Origin: Proteobacteria bacterium UBA3413
GTDB lineage: Bacteria > Pseudomonadota > Gammaproteobacteria > Magnimaribacterales > D2472
Length of the DNA stretch: 7,405 nucleotides
Direction of reading: 5' to 3'
Assembly: GCA_002358345.1 (NCBI GenBank)
Contig: DEOR01000065.1
Location: 127,169-134,573, forward strand
Positions 1-6,352 of this stretch are shown here, one piece after another. Position 1 is the stretch's first letter. Every line of letters begins with the position of its first letter. Both the position numbers and the translations under genes were made by a program. The notes beneath the pieces were generated by a model. That model ran no database searches. It worked only from the letters and a program-made list of their open reading frames with translations, and was not told the DNA's origin.

Positions 1-323
1 CCATCTCGATAATAGTTCACAAGCACTGAGTTGAATTCTAGATTGGCTTGGCAACGAATTTTTTCTTTTATCATTAGTAGTTCTGAGGTCCAGGGCTGTC
101 GATTTAGCTTGTTACCAGAATAGCTGTAATCACAACCATCATCACCAACCCAGCACTGAAGCCTAGGGATCACAACCTCCCTGCCAAACATTTTAATTTT
201 CATAGATTCCCAGGGGAGGGCTTCAATAAATTTTGAGAGCAACTCATTGCCCTCAAAAGCCGTAAAAAATCCTTCGTGGACTCGAATTTTTAGATCGTTG
301 TGGGCTACAATTTCATTCAGCAT
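1..323 (-). CDS. AlkB-like 2-oxoglutarate/Fe(II) dioxygenase (alkylated nucleic acid repair), N-terminal 107 residues, cut by left edge
   Basis: My translation of the minus strand gives an open frame from ATG at 323-321 to the window edge (107 full codons), so the C-terminal half is missing. The visible part carries the signature of ALKBH2/3-like bacterial AlkB proteins: MFGREVVIPRLQCWVGDDG (about residues 47-65), then YSYSGN, then a PWTSELL stretch, then FNSVLVNYYRDG at the edge. In the family the next segment holds the HxD iron ligands (WHSDDE-type), which lie outside the window and cannot be checked. Such enzymes use 2-oxoglutarate, O2 and Fe(II) to remove alkyl groups such as 1-methyladenine and 3-methylcytosine from DNA or RNA. 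An in-frame TAG at 348-350 with no ATG after it until 323 supports this start. No Shine-Dalgarno sequence is visible. The gene is divergent from the FAD reductase and starts 50 bp from it. The family call is secure from sequence memory; the exact substrate is inference. Confidence 0.88.
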   Translation of the reverse strand, partial: MLNEIVAHNDLKIRVHEGFFTAFEGNELLSKFIEALPWESMKIKMFGREVVIPRLQCWVGDDGCDYSYSGNKLNRQPWTSELLMIKEKIRCQANLEFNSVLVNYYRD

Positions 324-373
324 AAAAGAGTTAGTATAAATATGTTTCTATTAAATCCAATCACATAGCCTTC
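324..373. promoter_or_regulatory. 50-bp divergent intergenic region with candidate overlapping promoters
   Basis: This short AT-rich gap separates the divergent starts of the alkB-like gene and the FAD reductase gene, so both promoters must lie in it or in the coding ends. On the minus strand, TATACT (338-333) is a 5/6 match to a sigma70 -10 box, with TTGGAT (360-355, 3/6) 16 bp upstream. Transcription from it would begin only a few bases before the alkB ATG, giving a nearly leaderless mRNA. On the plus strand, TATAAA (335-340) is a 5/6 -10 candidate without a convincing -35. The two -10 candidates overlap, so the promoters may compete. This was matched by eye only. Confidence 0.3.
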
Positions 374-1597
374 ATGAGTAAAGTTATTATTATCGGAGGA
401 GGTCATGCAGGCGCTAATGTAGCATTTAGTCTTCGTAAAGATGGTTTTGAAGGCGAGATTGATATTTTCTCCAATGAAGACTTTTTACCCTACCATCGGC
501 CCCCGCTCTCTAAAGAATTTTTAAAGAAAAACATTGAGATCGAAAAAATTTTTTTTAAGCCTGATAGCTTTTATCGAGAACAAAACATAACCTTTCATCC
601 CAATGCTTCAGTCGTCTATATTGATACAACAGTCAAAGAAATTAGTACGCATAGCTCAAACTATGCTTTTGATTACCTAGTTTTTGCAACTGGCAGCTCT
701 CCGAGACTCCTTCCCATGACGAATGCAGATGCAAAAAACCTATTTTATCTTCGCAAAATCACAGATGTTTTAGAGATTCATTCTCAACTTGATTCGGTTA
801 AAGATATTGTGCTGATTGGAGGTGGTTACATAGGTTTAGAAGTTGCCTCTGCAATGATAGAGCTTGGAGCAAATGTCACAATTCTAGAGGCTGAAGAGCG
901 TATTTTAAAGAGGGTAACTAGCCCCGAGCTTTCTGCTTTCTACCAATCTATTCATGAAGCGAAAGGAGTTAAAGTAATCTGTAACTCCAGAGTAAGCGGC
1001 TTGCTTGCAGAGAACCAAACTATCAATTGTGTTGAATTGGAATCTGGAGAAAAAATTCCCACAGATGCAGTCTTAGCTGGCATTGGAGCGATCCCAAACA
1101 CACGGCTTGCCGAAGATGCTGGTTTGGATTGCAACAACGGCATTGTTACAGATCAATATTGCAGGACAGCGAACCCATATATTCTCGCCGCAGGCGACTG
1201 TGCTAACTCATTTAATACCCTGTTAAATCAAAATATTAGATTAGAGAGCGTGCCCAATGCTTTGTCGCAAGCAAAAGTGGTTGCTTCATCTATTGTTGGC
1301 AACGAGCTTTACAACAAAGATTTACCATGGTTCTGGTCAGACCAATACGATCTAAAGCTCCAGATGGCAGGTCTATCTAATGGGTACGATGAAAGCATTA
1401 TTCTTGGTGACATAGAGGCTGCTGAATTTATTGTGTGTTATGGCAAAGCCGGGTATCTTGCTGCTGTTGATAGCGTCAATCAATCCAAGCAGTTTATGCT
1501 CTTCAAGCGTGCTCTCAGCAATGGTTTTAAGCTTGAGATGAGCTTGATCAAAAATAAAGATTTTCAACCAGAGAGCATTTTTTCTGGTTCAAATTAG
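374..1597 (+). CDS. FAD-dependent NADH:ferredoxin/rubredoxin reductase (BphA4/rubredoxin reductase type)
   Basis: Predicted soluble flavoprotein of 407 residues, the usual length for oxygenase-coupled ferredoxin reductases. In order: an N-terminal FAD-binding Rossmann motif GGGHAG (8-13); the family hallmark YHRPPLSK (40-47); ATGS (105-108); a second dinucleotide motif GGGYIG (149-154) for NAD(P)H, followed by an acidic residue E172 at the end of the second strand, which favours NADH; the FAD-contacting GDCA (274-277, Asp275); and a C-terminal reductase domain opening with PWFWSDQY (318-325). In the family, electrons pass from NADH through FAD to a 2Fe-2S ferredoxin or rubredoxin that feeds a dioxygenase, P450 or alkane hydroxylase. 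No such partner is in the window. The start is fixed by the Rossmann strand beginning at residue 3; no strong Shine-Dalgarno precedes it. The SDR gene follows after 30 bp on the same strand, probably in one operon. An AIF-like or nitrite-reductase-like role is possible but less likely given the YxRPPLSK motif. Confidence 0.9.
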   Translation: MSKVIIIGGGHAGANVAFSLRKDGFEGEIDIFSNEDFLPYHRPPLSKEFLKKNIEIEKIFFKPDSFYREQNITFHPNASVVYIDTTVKEISTHSSNYAFDYLVFATGSSPRLLPMTNADAKNLFYLRKITDVLEIHSQLDSVKDIVLIGGGYIGLEVASAMIELGANVTILEAEERILKRVTSPELSAFYQSIHEAKGVKVICNSRVSGLLAENQTINCVELESGEKIPTDAVLAGIGAIPNTRLAEDAGLDCNNGIVTDQYCRTANPYILAAGDCANSFNTLLNQNIRLESVPNALSQAKVVASSIVGNELYNKDLPWFWSDQYDLKLQMAGLSNGYDESIILGDIEAAEFIVCYGKAGYLAAVDSVNQSKQFMLFKRALSNGFKLEMSLIKNKDFQPESIFSGSN

Positions 1598-1627
1598 TTA
1601 AACTACACACCTCACACGGAGATAATT

Positions 1628-2539
1628 ATGACCATAAGATTTGATAATAAAGTAGCAATCGTAACTGGTGCTGGTGGCGGACTTGGTAGGCAGCATGCTT
1701 TAGAGTTTGCGCGCAGAGGAGCAAAAGTAGTGGTCAATGACCTTGGTGGAGCCCTCGATGGCTCAGGCGGAGCGAGCGATGCAGCAAATGCAGTTGTAGA
1801 GGAAATCAAAGCAGAAGGCGGAGACGCCATTGCTAATGGCTCGAGTGTATCTGATAGACCTGGCGTGGCTAAAATGGTTGCCGAGACCATGAAGAAATGG
1901 GGTCGCATTGATATTCTTGTAAATAATGCAGGAATCTTGAGAGATAAAAGCTTTCATAAAATGACCCTAGAGGAATGGGACATGGTCTTGGATGTTCATC
2001 TTCAAGGTAGCGTTAATACAACACATGCTGTCTATCCGATTATGCGAGAGCAGGGCTATGGAAGAATCATTCATACCAGTTCATCTAGCGGCTTATTTGG
2101 TAATTTTGGGCAAGCGAATTACAGCGCGGCAAAGATGGGCTTAATTGGCCTAATGAATACTTTAAAAATCGAAGGTCAAAAAAATAACGTCTATTCAAGC
2201 GCTATTCTTCCCGTAGCCTACACCAGAATGACTAAAAACTTACTTCCAGAGGAAGGGGTGGGCGAGAGATTGCTGCCTGAGTTTGTAACACCTGCGGTCA
2301 TTTATCTTGCAAGTGAAGATGCGCCCAATGGCGTGATGATTGGCGCTGGCGCTGGAGTGTTTACCAGAGTTCATATTCACGAAACTATGGGAGTAGCTTT
2401 TGGAACAGGCGAGGATATGACGCCTGAAAATATTGCAGCTAACTGGGACCAGATTTCAGACATGGAAGACGCTAGAGCTATCTATCAAGGCGGCGAGCAA
2501 ACCATTAAGATTTTTGAGCAAGCCGATAAAGGCAAATAA
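1628..2539 (+). CDS. SDR-family (3R)-hydroxyacyl-CoA dehydrogenase-like protein (HSD17B4/MFE-2 N-terminal type)
   Basis: A 303-residue classical short-chain dehydrogenase. Visible landmarks are the cofactor motif TGAGGGLG (13-20), VNDLGG (36-41) with Asp38 in the position that selects NAD over NADP, NNAG (99-102), a serine run (151-154) whose second Ser (152) aligns with the catalytic Ser, and YSAAK (165-169) with catalytic Tyr165 and Lys169. The VNDLGG and GNFGQANYSAAK stretches are those of the N-terminal dehydrogenase of peroxisomal multifunctional enzyme type 2; the protein stands alone without hydratase or SCP2 domains. Likely reaction: NAD-dependent oxidation of a 3-hydroxyacyl-CoA or a steroid-like alcohol; the substrate cannot be read from sequence. 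A clear Shine-Dalgarno GGAG (1618-1621) lies 6 nt before the ATG. The gene sits 30 bp after the FAD reductase, and its stop is one base from the stop of the convergent GST gene, leaving no room for a terminator of its own. Confidence 0.9.
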   Translation: MTIRFDNKVAIVTGAGGGLGRQHALEFARRGAKVVVNDLGGALDGSGGASDAANAVVEEIKAEGGDAIANGSSVSDRPGVAKMVAETMKKWGRIDILVNNAGILRDKSFHKMTLEEWDMVLDVHLQGSVNTTHAVYPIMREQGYGRIIHTSSSSGLFGNFGQANYSAAKMGLIGLMNTLKIEGQKNNVYSSAILPVAYTRMTKNLLPEEGVGERLLPEFVTPAVIYLASEDAPNGVMIGAGAGVFTRVHIHETMGVAFGTGEDMTPENIAANWDQISDMEDARAIYQGGEQTIKIFEQADKGK

Positions 2540-2540
2540 G

Positions 2541-3152
2541 CTAGGCTGTAAAACTTTCTCTGGTAGACATTAATTCTGCGTGCCGTTGGAGCTCTGGATA
2601 TTCTGATAGCTCTAAACGATTTAATTTTAAAAAGAAATCAGTGGTGGTGATCATTTGGATATCAGCAAAGGTGTATCTATCTCCAGCCACAAACTGACTC
2701 TCTGTTAACACCCCATTAAAGTATTTCAGAGACTTAATGGCTATTTGCTTTTGCGACTCCCCGTATTCTGCATTTTGATTTTCCATGCCTGCCATTGCTG
2801 GATGAAGATGCCTAAAACCCATAGCTAAAGGGAGCATTAATTCGTTATAAACCCTGCACTGCCACATCTCAATTGAAGCAATTTCCATAGGACTTTCACC
2901 AAACAAGTTAGGCTCTGGGTAAAGACACTCTAAGTATCTGCAGATAGCGGTTGATTCCATGATAACTGTGCCGTCATCAAGCTGTAGAGCAGGAATTCTT
3001 GAGTTTGGTGCTATGGCTTTGTACTCAGGAGTTTTATGCTCACCTTGCATAAGATCAATTTTAATAATTTCTATGTCGGTAATATTCTTTTCAGCAAGAA
3101 ATATTCTGACTTTTCTAGGGCTATTAGCAGCGGGGTTATCGTATAACTTCAT
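2541..3152 (-). CDS. Glutathione S-transferase family protein
   Basis: A 203-residue cytosolic GST of normal length. The N-terminal thioredoxin-like domain (about 1-78) begins MKLYDNPAANSPRKVRIFL, with a serine at 11 near the usual catalytic Ser/Cys/Tyr position. It has the cis-proline loop SRIPAL (51-56, Pro54) and the glutathione gamma-glutamyl contact pair Glu66-Ser67 in MESTAI. The all-helical C-terminal domain carries the folding N-capping motif TFAD (161-164). The family conjugates glutathione to electrophiles or acts in glutathione-dependent reduction or isomerisation; no class-defining residue shows the substrate. It lies 50 bp downstream of the HI0933-type flavoprotein gene on the same strand, so co-transcription is possible. 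The start is the only ATG that gives the complete first beta strand; the preceding Shine-Dalgarno is weak. The 3' end abuts the SDR gene tail to tail. Confidence 0.9.
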   Translation of the reverse strand: MKLYDNPAANSPRKVRIFLAEKNITDIEIIKIDLMQGEHKTPEYKAIAPNSRIPALQLDDGTVIMESTAICRYLECLYPEPNLFGESPMEIASIEMWQCRVYNELMLPLAMGFRHLHPAMAGMENQNAEYGESQKQIAIKSLKYFNGVLTESQFVAGDRYTFADIQMITTTDFFLKLNRLELSEYPELQRHAELMSTRESFTA

Positions 3153-3202
3153 TTTTTGAGTCCAACTTATTAATTAGATTAAATTTTAAGCTGAATCAGA
3201 CT

Positions 3203-4426
3203 TTATGCAAAGAGTCCTGCGCTATAACCAGAGGCCCACGCCCATTGAAAATTATAGCCACCCAGATGCCCGGTCACATCCACCACCTCTCCAATAAAAA
3301 ACAATCCAGGATGCTCTTTGGCTTCCATGGTTTTTGAATCCAGGGCATCTGTATCCACACCGCCTAAAGTGACTTCAGCAGTTCTGTACCCTTCCGTAGA
3401 AGAGGGCTTAAGACTCCATTGATTGAGGTTAGCTCCGATAGCTTTGAGTTCGCTGTTGCTAATTTCGCAAAGAGCATGATCTTTATGCGATGGCCACCAT
3501 AAACTCTCTAACTGCAACACCAAAGCTTTTGGTAGAAAAGTATTGAGATATTTTTTAAGGGTTAATCTGCTCTGCTTACCTTTCTCCTCTATGAAGACTT
3601 CCTGTGCGTTCATATTCGGCAAAAGATCGACCTTAATAACATCCCCAGGCCTCCAATAGTTAGAGATTTGCAGCACCGCAGGCCCGCTTAAGCCTCTATG
3701 GGTAAATAACATTGATTCTTCAAATGTTTTATTATTGCTTGAGATCGTCACTGGCGTTGATAGCCCGGATAATTGTTCGCAAAGGTCTTTAATTTCGTCT
3801 GAAAACATAAAAGGCACCAAGCTTGCTTGTCGAGTAATAAGCGGAAGCTCTAACTCTTTAGCCAGCTCATACCCATACCCGCTGCCACCTAATGTTGGAA
3901 TAGATAATGCCCCAGTCGCTATGACCAATGACGCGCAAGAAATATTTTTCTGGTCACGCTCATCCAGTAACAGCTCAAATCTTTGTTCTGAGGAATTCTG
4001 AGCCTGTTTAAGGACTTTTTGAATCTCGACGCTAGTACGAAGCTCAACTCCGAGATCGCTGCACTGTGTCAGCAGCATCTGAAGAATATCTTTTGATGAG
4101 TTGATGCAAAATAATTGATGATGCTTCTTCTCTTCGTACTCTATTCCATGAGCCTCAACCATCGAAATGAAATCTTCTGGCGTATAAGCTTTTAATGCAG
4201 ATTTACAAAAATGAGGGTTATTGGAGAGGAAATGCTCAGCTTCAACGTAGAGGTTGGTAAAGTTACAGCGCCCACCTCCAGACATGAGGATCTTCTTTCC
4301 AGCTTTATTGGATTTTTCTAACACCAAGACAGATCTATCTCTTTTAGCTGCAGTGATTGCGCACATTAAGCCTGCGGCGCCTGCGCCAAGGATAACAACA
4401 TCAAACTGCTCTTTTATCGCATGCAT
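3203..4426 (-). CDS. HI0933/YhiN-family NAD(P)/FAD-dependent oxidoreductase (flavoprotein)
   Basis: A 407-residue flavoprotein matching the HI0933-like family in length and motif order. It has the N-terminal FAD Rossmann motif GAGAAG (14-19) with Glu37 closing the second strand, the signature SGGGRCNFTN (49-58), ATGA (170-173), TLGGSGYGYELA (178-189), the FTHRGLSGPA segment (241-250) and the C-terminal FAD-closing block GEVVDVTGHLGGYNFQWAWASG (379-400, given here as two adjoining parts: GEVVDVTGHLGG, then YNFQWAWASG). The cellular role of the proteobacterial members is not established; the related BaiN of gut bacteria has been linked to bile acid dehydroxylation, but that function should not be transferred here. 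The ATG is 8 bp after the stop of the 48-aa ORF and about 150 bp after the MFS gene, which suggests translation within one transcript. No Shine-Dalgarno is visible, consistent with coupling to the upstream frame. Confidence 0.92.
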   Translation of the reverse strand: MHAIKEQFDVVILGAGAAGLMCAITAAKRDRSVLVLEKSNKAGKKILMSGGGRCNFTNLYVEAEHFLSNNPHFCKSALKAYTPEDFISMVEAHGIEYEEKKHHQLFCINSSKDILQMLLTQCSDLGVELRTSVEIQKVLKQAQNSSEQRFELLLDERDQKNISCASLVIATGALSIPTLGGSGYGYELAKELELPLITRQASLVPFMFSDEIKDLCEQLSGLSTPVTISSNNKTFEESMLFTHRGLSGPAVLQISNYWRPGDVIKVDLLPNMNAQEVFIEEKGKQSRLTLKKYLNTFLPKALVLQLESLWWPSHKDHALCEISNSELKAIGANLNQWSLKPSSTEGYRTAEVTLGGVDTDALDSKTMEAKEHPGLFFIGEVVDVTGHLGGYNFQWAWASGYSAGLFA

Positions 4427-4434
4427 AATACGTA

Positions 4435-4581
4435 CTATTTCTTACCAGTTAAGACTAATGTTCCTGACCAATCTTTGTGTTGGTTTGCCCTCCATGCAGC
4501 GACTTCACGCAAGCCTGCCTTCTCAAAAAACTGAATCAATTCAGCCCAATCCTCAGGGACAGGCTCATTGGGATCAATCAC
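4435..4581 (-). CDS. Hypothetical 48-residue protein, GTG start, overlapping the MFS gene
   Basis: On the minus strand, an open frame runs from GTG at 4581-4579 to TAG at 4437-4435. It fills the gap between the MFS and HI0933 genes: it overlaps the MFS stop by 8 nt and ends 8 bp before the HI0933 ATG, the pattern of a translationally coupled operon gene. The peptide starts MIDPNEPVPEDWAEL, continues with a helix-like FFEKAGLREV, and ends GTLVLTGKK. It has no membrane segment or signal peptide. An in-frame TAG (4590-4588) just upstream rules out a longer version. The composition looks protein-like rather than random. I do not recognise the family. The tail loosely resembles the last helix and strands of a class I methyltransferase, so it could be a gene remnant rather than a functional small protein. 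The Shine-Dalgarno is weak (GAG 10 nt upstream). Confidence 0.5.
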   Translation of the reverse strand: MIDPNEPVPEDWAELIQFFEKAGLREVAAWRANQHKDWSGTLVLTGKK

Positions 4582-5896
4582 TTTTCGCTAACTCGAGATT
4601 TTGTTTTTCTGCTTCCGCCCAATCTTTTGGCAAGACGCGTGCCACCACCATAAAGCTAATGATCGAGGGAATGAACAATACAGAAGTAACCGTCATGGCA
4701 TAACGTATTGACTCAACCTCTCCATAATTTTCTTTAAATACATCGATCAGCCAGCCTGCAAACGTCGGCCCGCCACCTAATGCAATCATATTTAAAATAA
4801 AGAAGAAGAGAGCGGTGGACATAGCGCGCATGCTGATGGGCGCCAGAGTTTGTGCAATGGCAAAACTGGGCCCTAGGTAAACGCCTAAAAAAAGTAAAAA
4901 CAAGGTCGAAAATGCAAGATTCATTTCTATTGAACTTGACCACCAGGCACCTATACCTATTGGAAGACATAGAGCAATTGATATTGCTGGCAACCATCCG
5001 TATGCACGGATATCTTTCTTGCCCCATTTATCAGCCAGCCTTGCTCCAAAGAAAGCGCCACCGGCATAAGTTGTCCCATTCATTACGCCCAAAATAATTA
5101 CCAGCGTCTTGAAATCATAGCTTGGGTCTAAAGCCACTAAGTATTTTGTATGGAAAGCCGATGTTGCATAGGACACAAAGGACCCAAAGGCAATGCCGAG
5201 GCACATGGCCCACCAAGCTGGAATTTTTAGCAGAGTTTTTAATGATTCCATGAATGGCGGCTTCTCAATCTGTATTTGATCATTGAATTCCATGGCCCCG
5301 CGTGAAGGCTCACGCAGTGTCAATTTAACAATGGCAGCTAAGACCACCCCAGTGAGACCAAGAAAAATAAAAATCCGTCTCCAGTTAACTTCTTCGCCAG
5401 ATGCGCCCATCAGCATGGCCGTTGCAAAGTAAGCTGCCATGACTCCCAAAGGAATGCCCATAGAGTAGATACCCAATGCGCTTGCTCTCTCTTCCTTGGG
5501 GTAAAGATCAGAGATAATTGAGTGAGAAGGGGGGCTGCCTCCTGCCTCTCCAATCCCCACGCCCATGCGCGCAATTCCAATTTGTATAAAGTTGGTTGCT
5601 AAGCCAGTCAGGGCTGTAAAGCTACTCCAGGTTGCCAAAGCAATTGATAGGATGTTAACTCGGCTATATCGGTCAGCCAGCCATGCGATAGGGATGGCGA
5701 CCAAGGTATAGAAAATAGCAAAAGCCAGACCAATGAGGAGGCCTAATTCTGTGTTCGTCAACCCCAGATCTTTTTGAATAAAGGGCGCTAAAATACCTAC
5801 GATTTGTCTGTCAATAAAATTAAAACCATAAACAATAGTGAGTAAAATTATTGCAAACGTACGATAGCTTTTACTGGTCGTGTTGTTATCAGCCAT
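4574..5896 (-). CDS. MFS transporter, spinster-like
   Basis: A 440-residue inner-membrane carrier with about twelve hydrophobic segments in two halves. The first segment ends in NFIDRQ (26-31), a feature of bacterial spinster-like MFS proteins. The MFS motif A loop is AWLADRYSR (71-79), echoed in the second half by GARLADKWGKKD (284-295). Segment 4 has the conserved charged pair in RMGVGIGEAGGSPPSHS (from residue 110, Arg110 and Glu117). A hydrophilic loop of about 30 residues (192-220) separates the halves. The substrate is unknown; relatives have been proposed to move lipids, sugars or organic acids, and nothing here decides between them. The chosen ATG has AGGG (5906-5909) 9 nt upstream. 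It is the first gene of the minus-strand block and overlaps the small ORF by 8 nt. The 115 bp upstream of it is the likely site of its promoter. Confidence 0.9.
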   Translation of the reverse strand: MADNNTTSKSYRTFAIILLTIVYGFNFIDRQIVGILAPFIQKDLGLTNTELGLLIGLAFAIFYTLVAIPIAWLADRYSRVNILSIALATWSSFTALTGLATNFIQIGIARMGVGIGEAGGSPPSHSIISDLYPKEERASALGIYSMGIPLGVMAAYFATAMLMGASGEEVNWRRIFIFLGLTGVVLAAIVKLTLREPSRGAMEFNDQIQIEKPPFMESLKTLLKIPAWWAMCLGIAFGSFVSYATSAFHTKYLVALDPSYDFKTLVIILGVMNGTTYAGGAFFGARLADKWGKKDIRAYGWLPAISIALCLPIGIGAWWSSSIEMNLAFSTLFLLFLGVYLGPSFAIAQTLAPISMRAMSTALFFFILNMIALGGGPTFAGWLIDVFKENYGEVESIRYAMTVTSVLFIPSIISFMVVARVLPKDWAEAEKQNLELAKSD

Positions 5897-6011
5897 TCTT
5901 ATTTACCCTAAGTGATTGATCATTTTTAGCAATTCATCATTGCAATTTACTTTACTGTAACTCAAATATTAATTTTTTAAATAGCTCGAATGCAGGGAGG
6001 ATGACAGGCAA
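5897..6011 (-). promoter_or_regulatory. 115-bp intergenic region upstream of the MFS gene
   Basis: This is the longest gene-free stretch and probably holds the MFS promoter. It is AT-rich in the middle (about 5940-5990). It contains a short inverted repeat GCAAT-N5-ATTGC (5929-5933 / 5939-5943), 33 bp upstream of the MFS start, which could be an operator but is short enough to be chance. I found no convincing paired -35/-10 and no GC stem with a T-run that would end the membrane-protein transcript, so read-through from the upstream gene is possible. Confidence 0.3.
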
Positions 6012-6278
6012 TCATTCACTGCCTACTTTTTCTTGTTCTATTGCCTTTTTATTCTTGTAGTAACCCCTAAAGGCTACATAGGTTTGAATAAGATTGGCAA
6101 TGACAAAAGCAGGTAAATCAACAAGAAGAAAGACTAGCGCTCCAGAAAATCTACTGATGCCTGTGAGAATATATCCATTAAGTCTAGTTTCATGCTTTAC
6201 AGAGCTCACAAGCACCAGGCTGAGGATGCTTAATACCAAGATGAACCATTGGCCGTATTGTAGAAAATTTTCAATCAT
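6012..6278 (-). CDS. Small integral membrane protein of unknown function
   Basis: An 88-residue hydrophobic protein with two or three predicted membrane segments: about 10-26 (QWFILVLSILSLVLVSS), then about 35-53 and 54-70, the latter two broken by Arg43 and Asp54. It ends in a charged tail (KNKKAIEQEKVGSE) likely to be cytoplasmic. I do not recognise the family with confidence. The segment NLIQTYVAFRGYYK (62-75) is reminiscent of small YgjV/PnuC-like membrane proteins, but this is weak. The gene lies 74 bp downstream of nrdB on the same strand. A probable Shine-Dalgarno GAGAGGG (6295-6289) sits 10 nt before the ATG and falls within hairpin-forming sequence. The frame is intact and clearly hydrophobic, so the gene is probably real. 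Confidence 0.7.
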   Translation of the reverse strand: MIENFLQYGQWFILVLSILSLVLVSSVKHETRLNGYILTGISRFSGALVFLLVDLPAFVIANLIQTYVAFRGYYKNKKAIEQEKVGSE

Positions 6279-6279
6279 G

Positions 6280-6303
6280 GAGAGATGACCCTCTCGGCGA
6301 GGG
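6280..6303 (-). promoter_or_regulatory. Two alternative hairpins covering the ribosome binding site of the membrane-protein gene
   Basis: In plus-strand letters, CCCTC (6289-6293) pairs with GAGGG (6299-6303) across a 5-nt loop, and GAGAG (6280-6284) pairs with CTCTC (6291-6295) across a 6-nt loop. The two share 6291-6293 and cannot form together. In the minus-strand mRNA the shared arm contains the presumed Shine-Dalgarno GAGAGGG, 10 nt from the ATG, so either fold would hide it. The pairing is seen directly; a regulatory role is inference, and 5-bp stems are short. Confidence 0.35.
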
Positions 6304-6310
6304 CACCTTG

Positions 6311-6329
6311 CTGCAAGCTAGGCTTGCAG
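6311..6329 (-). other. Perfect 8-bp hairpin downstream of nrdB
   Basis: CTGCAAGC (6311-6318) and GCTTGCAG (6322-6329) are perfect inverted repeats around a TAG loop, 23 bp after the nrdB stop. Its position suits a transcript end, an RNase-processing site or a 3'-stabilising stem. No T-run follows on either strand, so it is not a canonical intrinsic terminator. No second copy of the 8-mer was noticed in the window. Confidence 0.5.
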
Positions 6330-6352
6330 GCTGAATAATGAGTGTGAAGACT

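Noticed and set aside
1612..1908. A 98-codon minus-strand frame opposite the SDR gene
   Set aside because: Low-complexity Ala/Pro/Ser composition, complementary to the well-conserved SDR N-terminus; a shadow frame.
4540..4624. Near-identical 12-bp matches TTC(A/C)GCCCAATC at 4540-4551 and 4613-4624, encoding DWAE in both the small ORF and the MFS tail
   Set aside because: The match is short and has one mismatch; it may be coincidence and does not extend, so it is not evidence of a duplication.
4254..4703. A 149-codon plus-strand frame opposite the HI0933 and MFS genes
   Set aside because: It lies antisense to two well-supported conserved proteins and its peptide has no recognisable domain; it is a shadow frame.
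4734..5027. A 97-codon minus-strand frame inside the MFS gene
   Set aside because: It is out of frame within a clear membrane transporter and is rich in Cys, Arg and His, typical of a shadow translation.
6006..6024. Possible terminator AGGCA/TGCCT stem across the end of the membrane-protein gene, followed on the plus strand by a T-rich stretch
   Set aside because: The T-run lies on the wrong side for the minus-strand gene, no plus-strand gene ends there, and the stem is only 5 bp.
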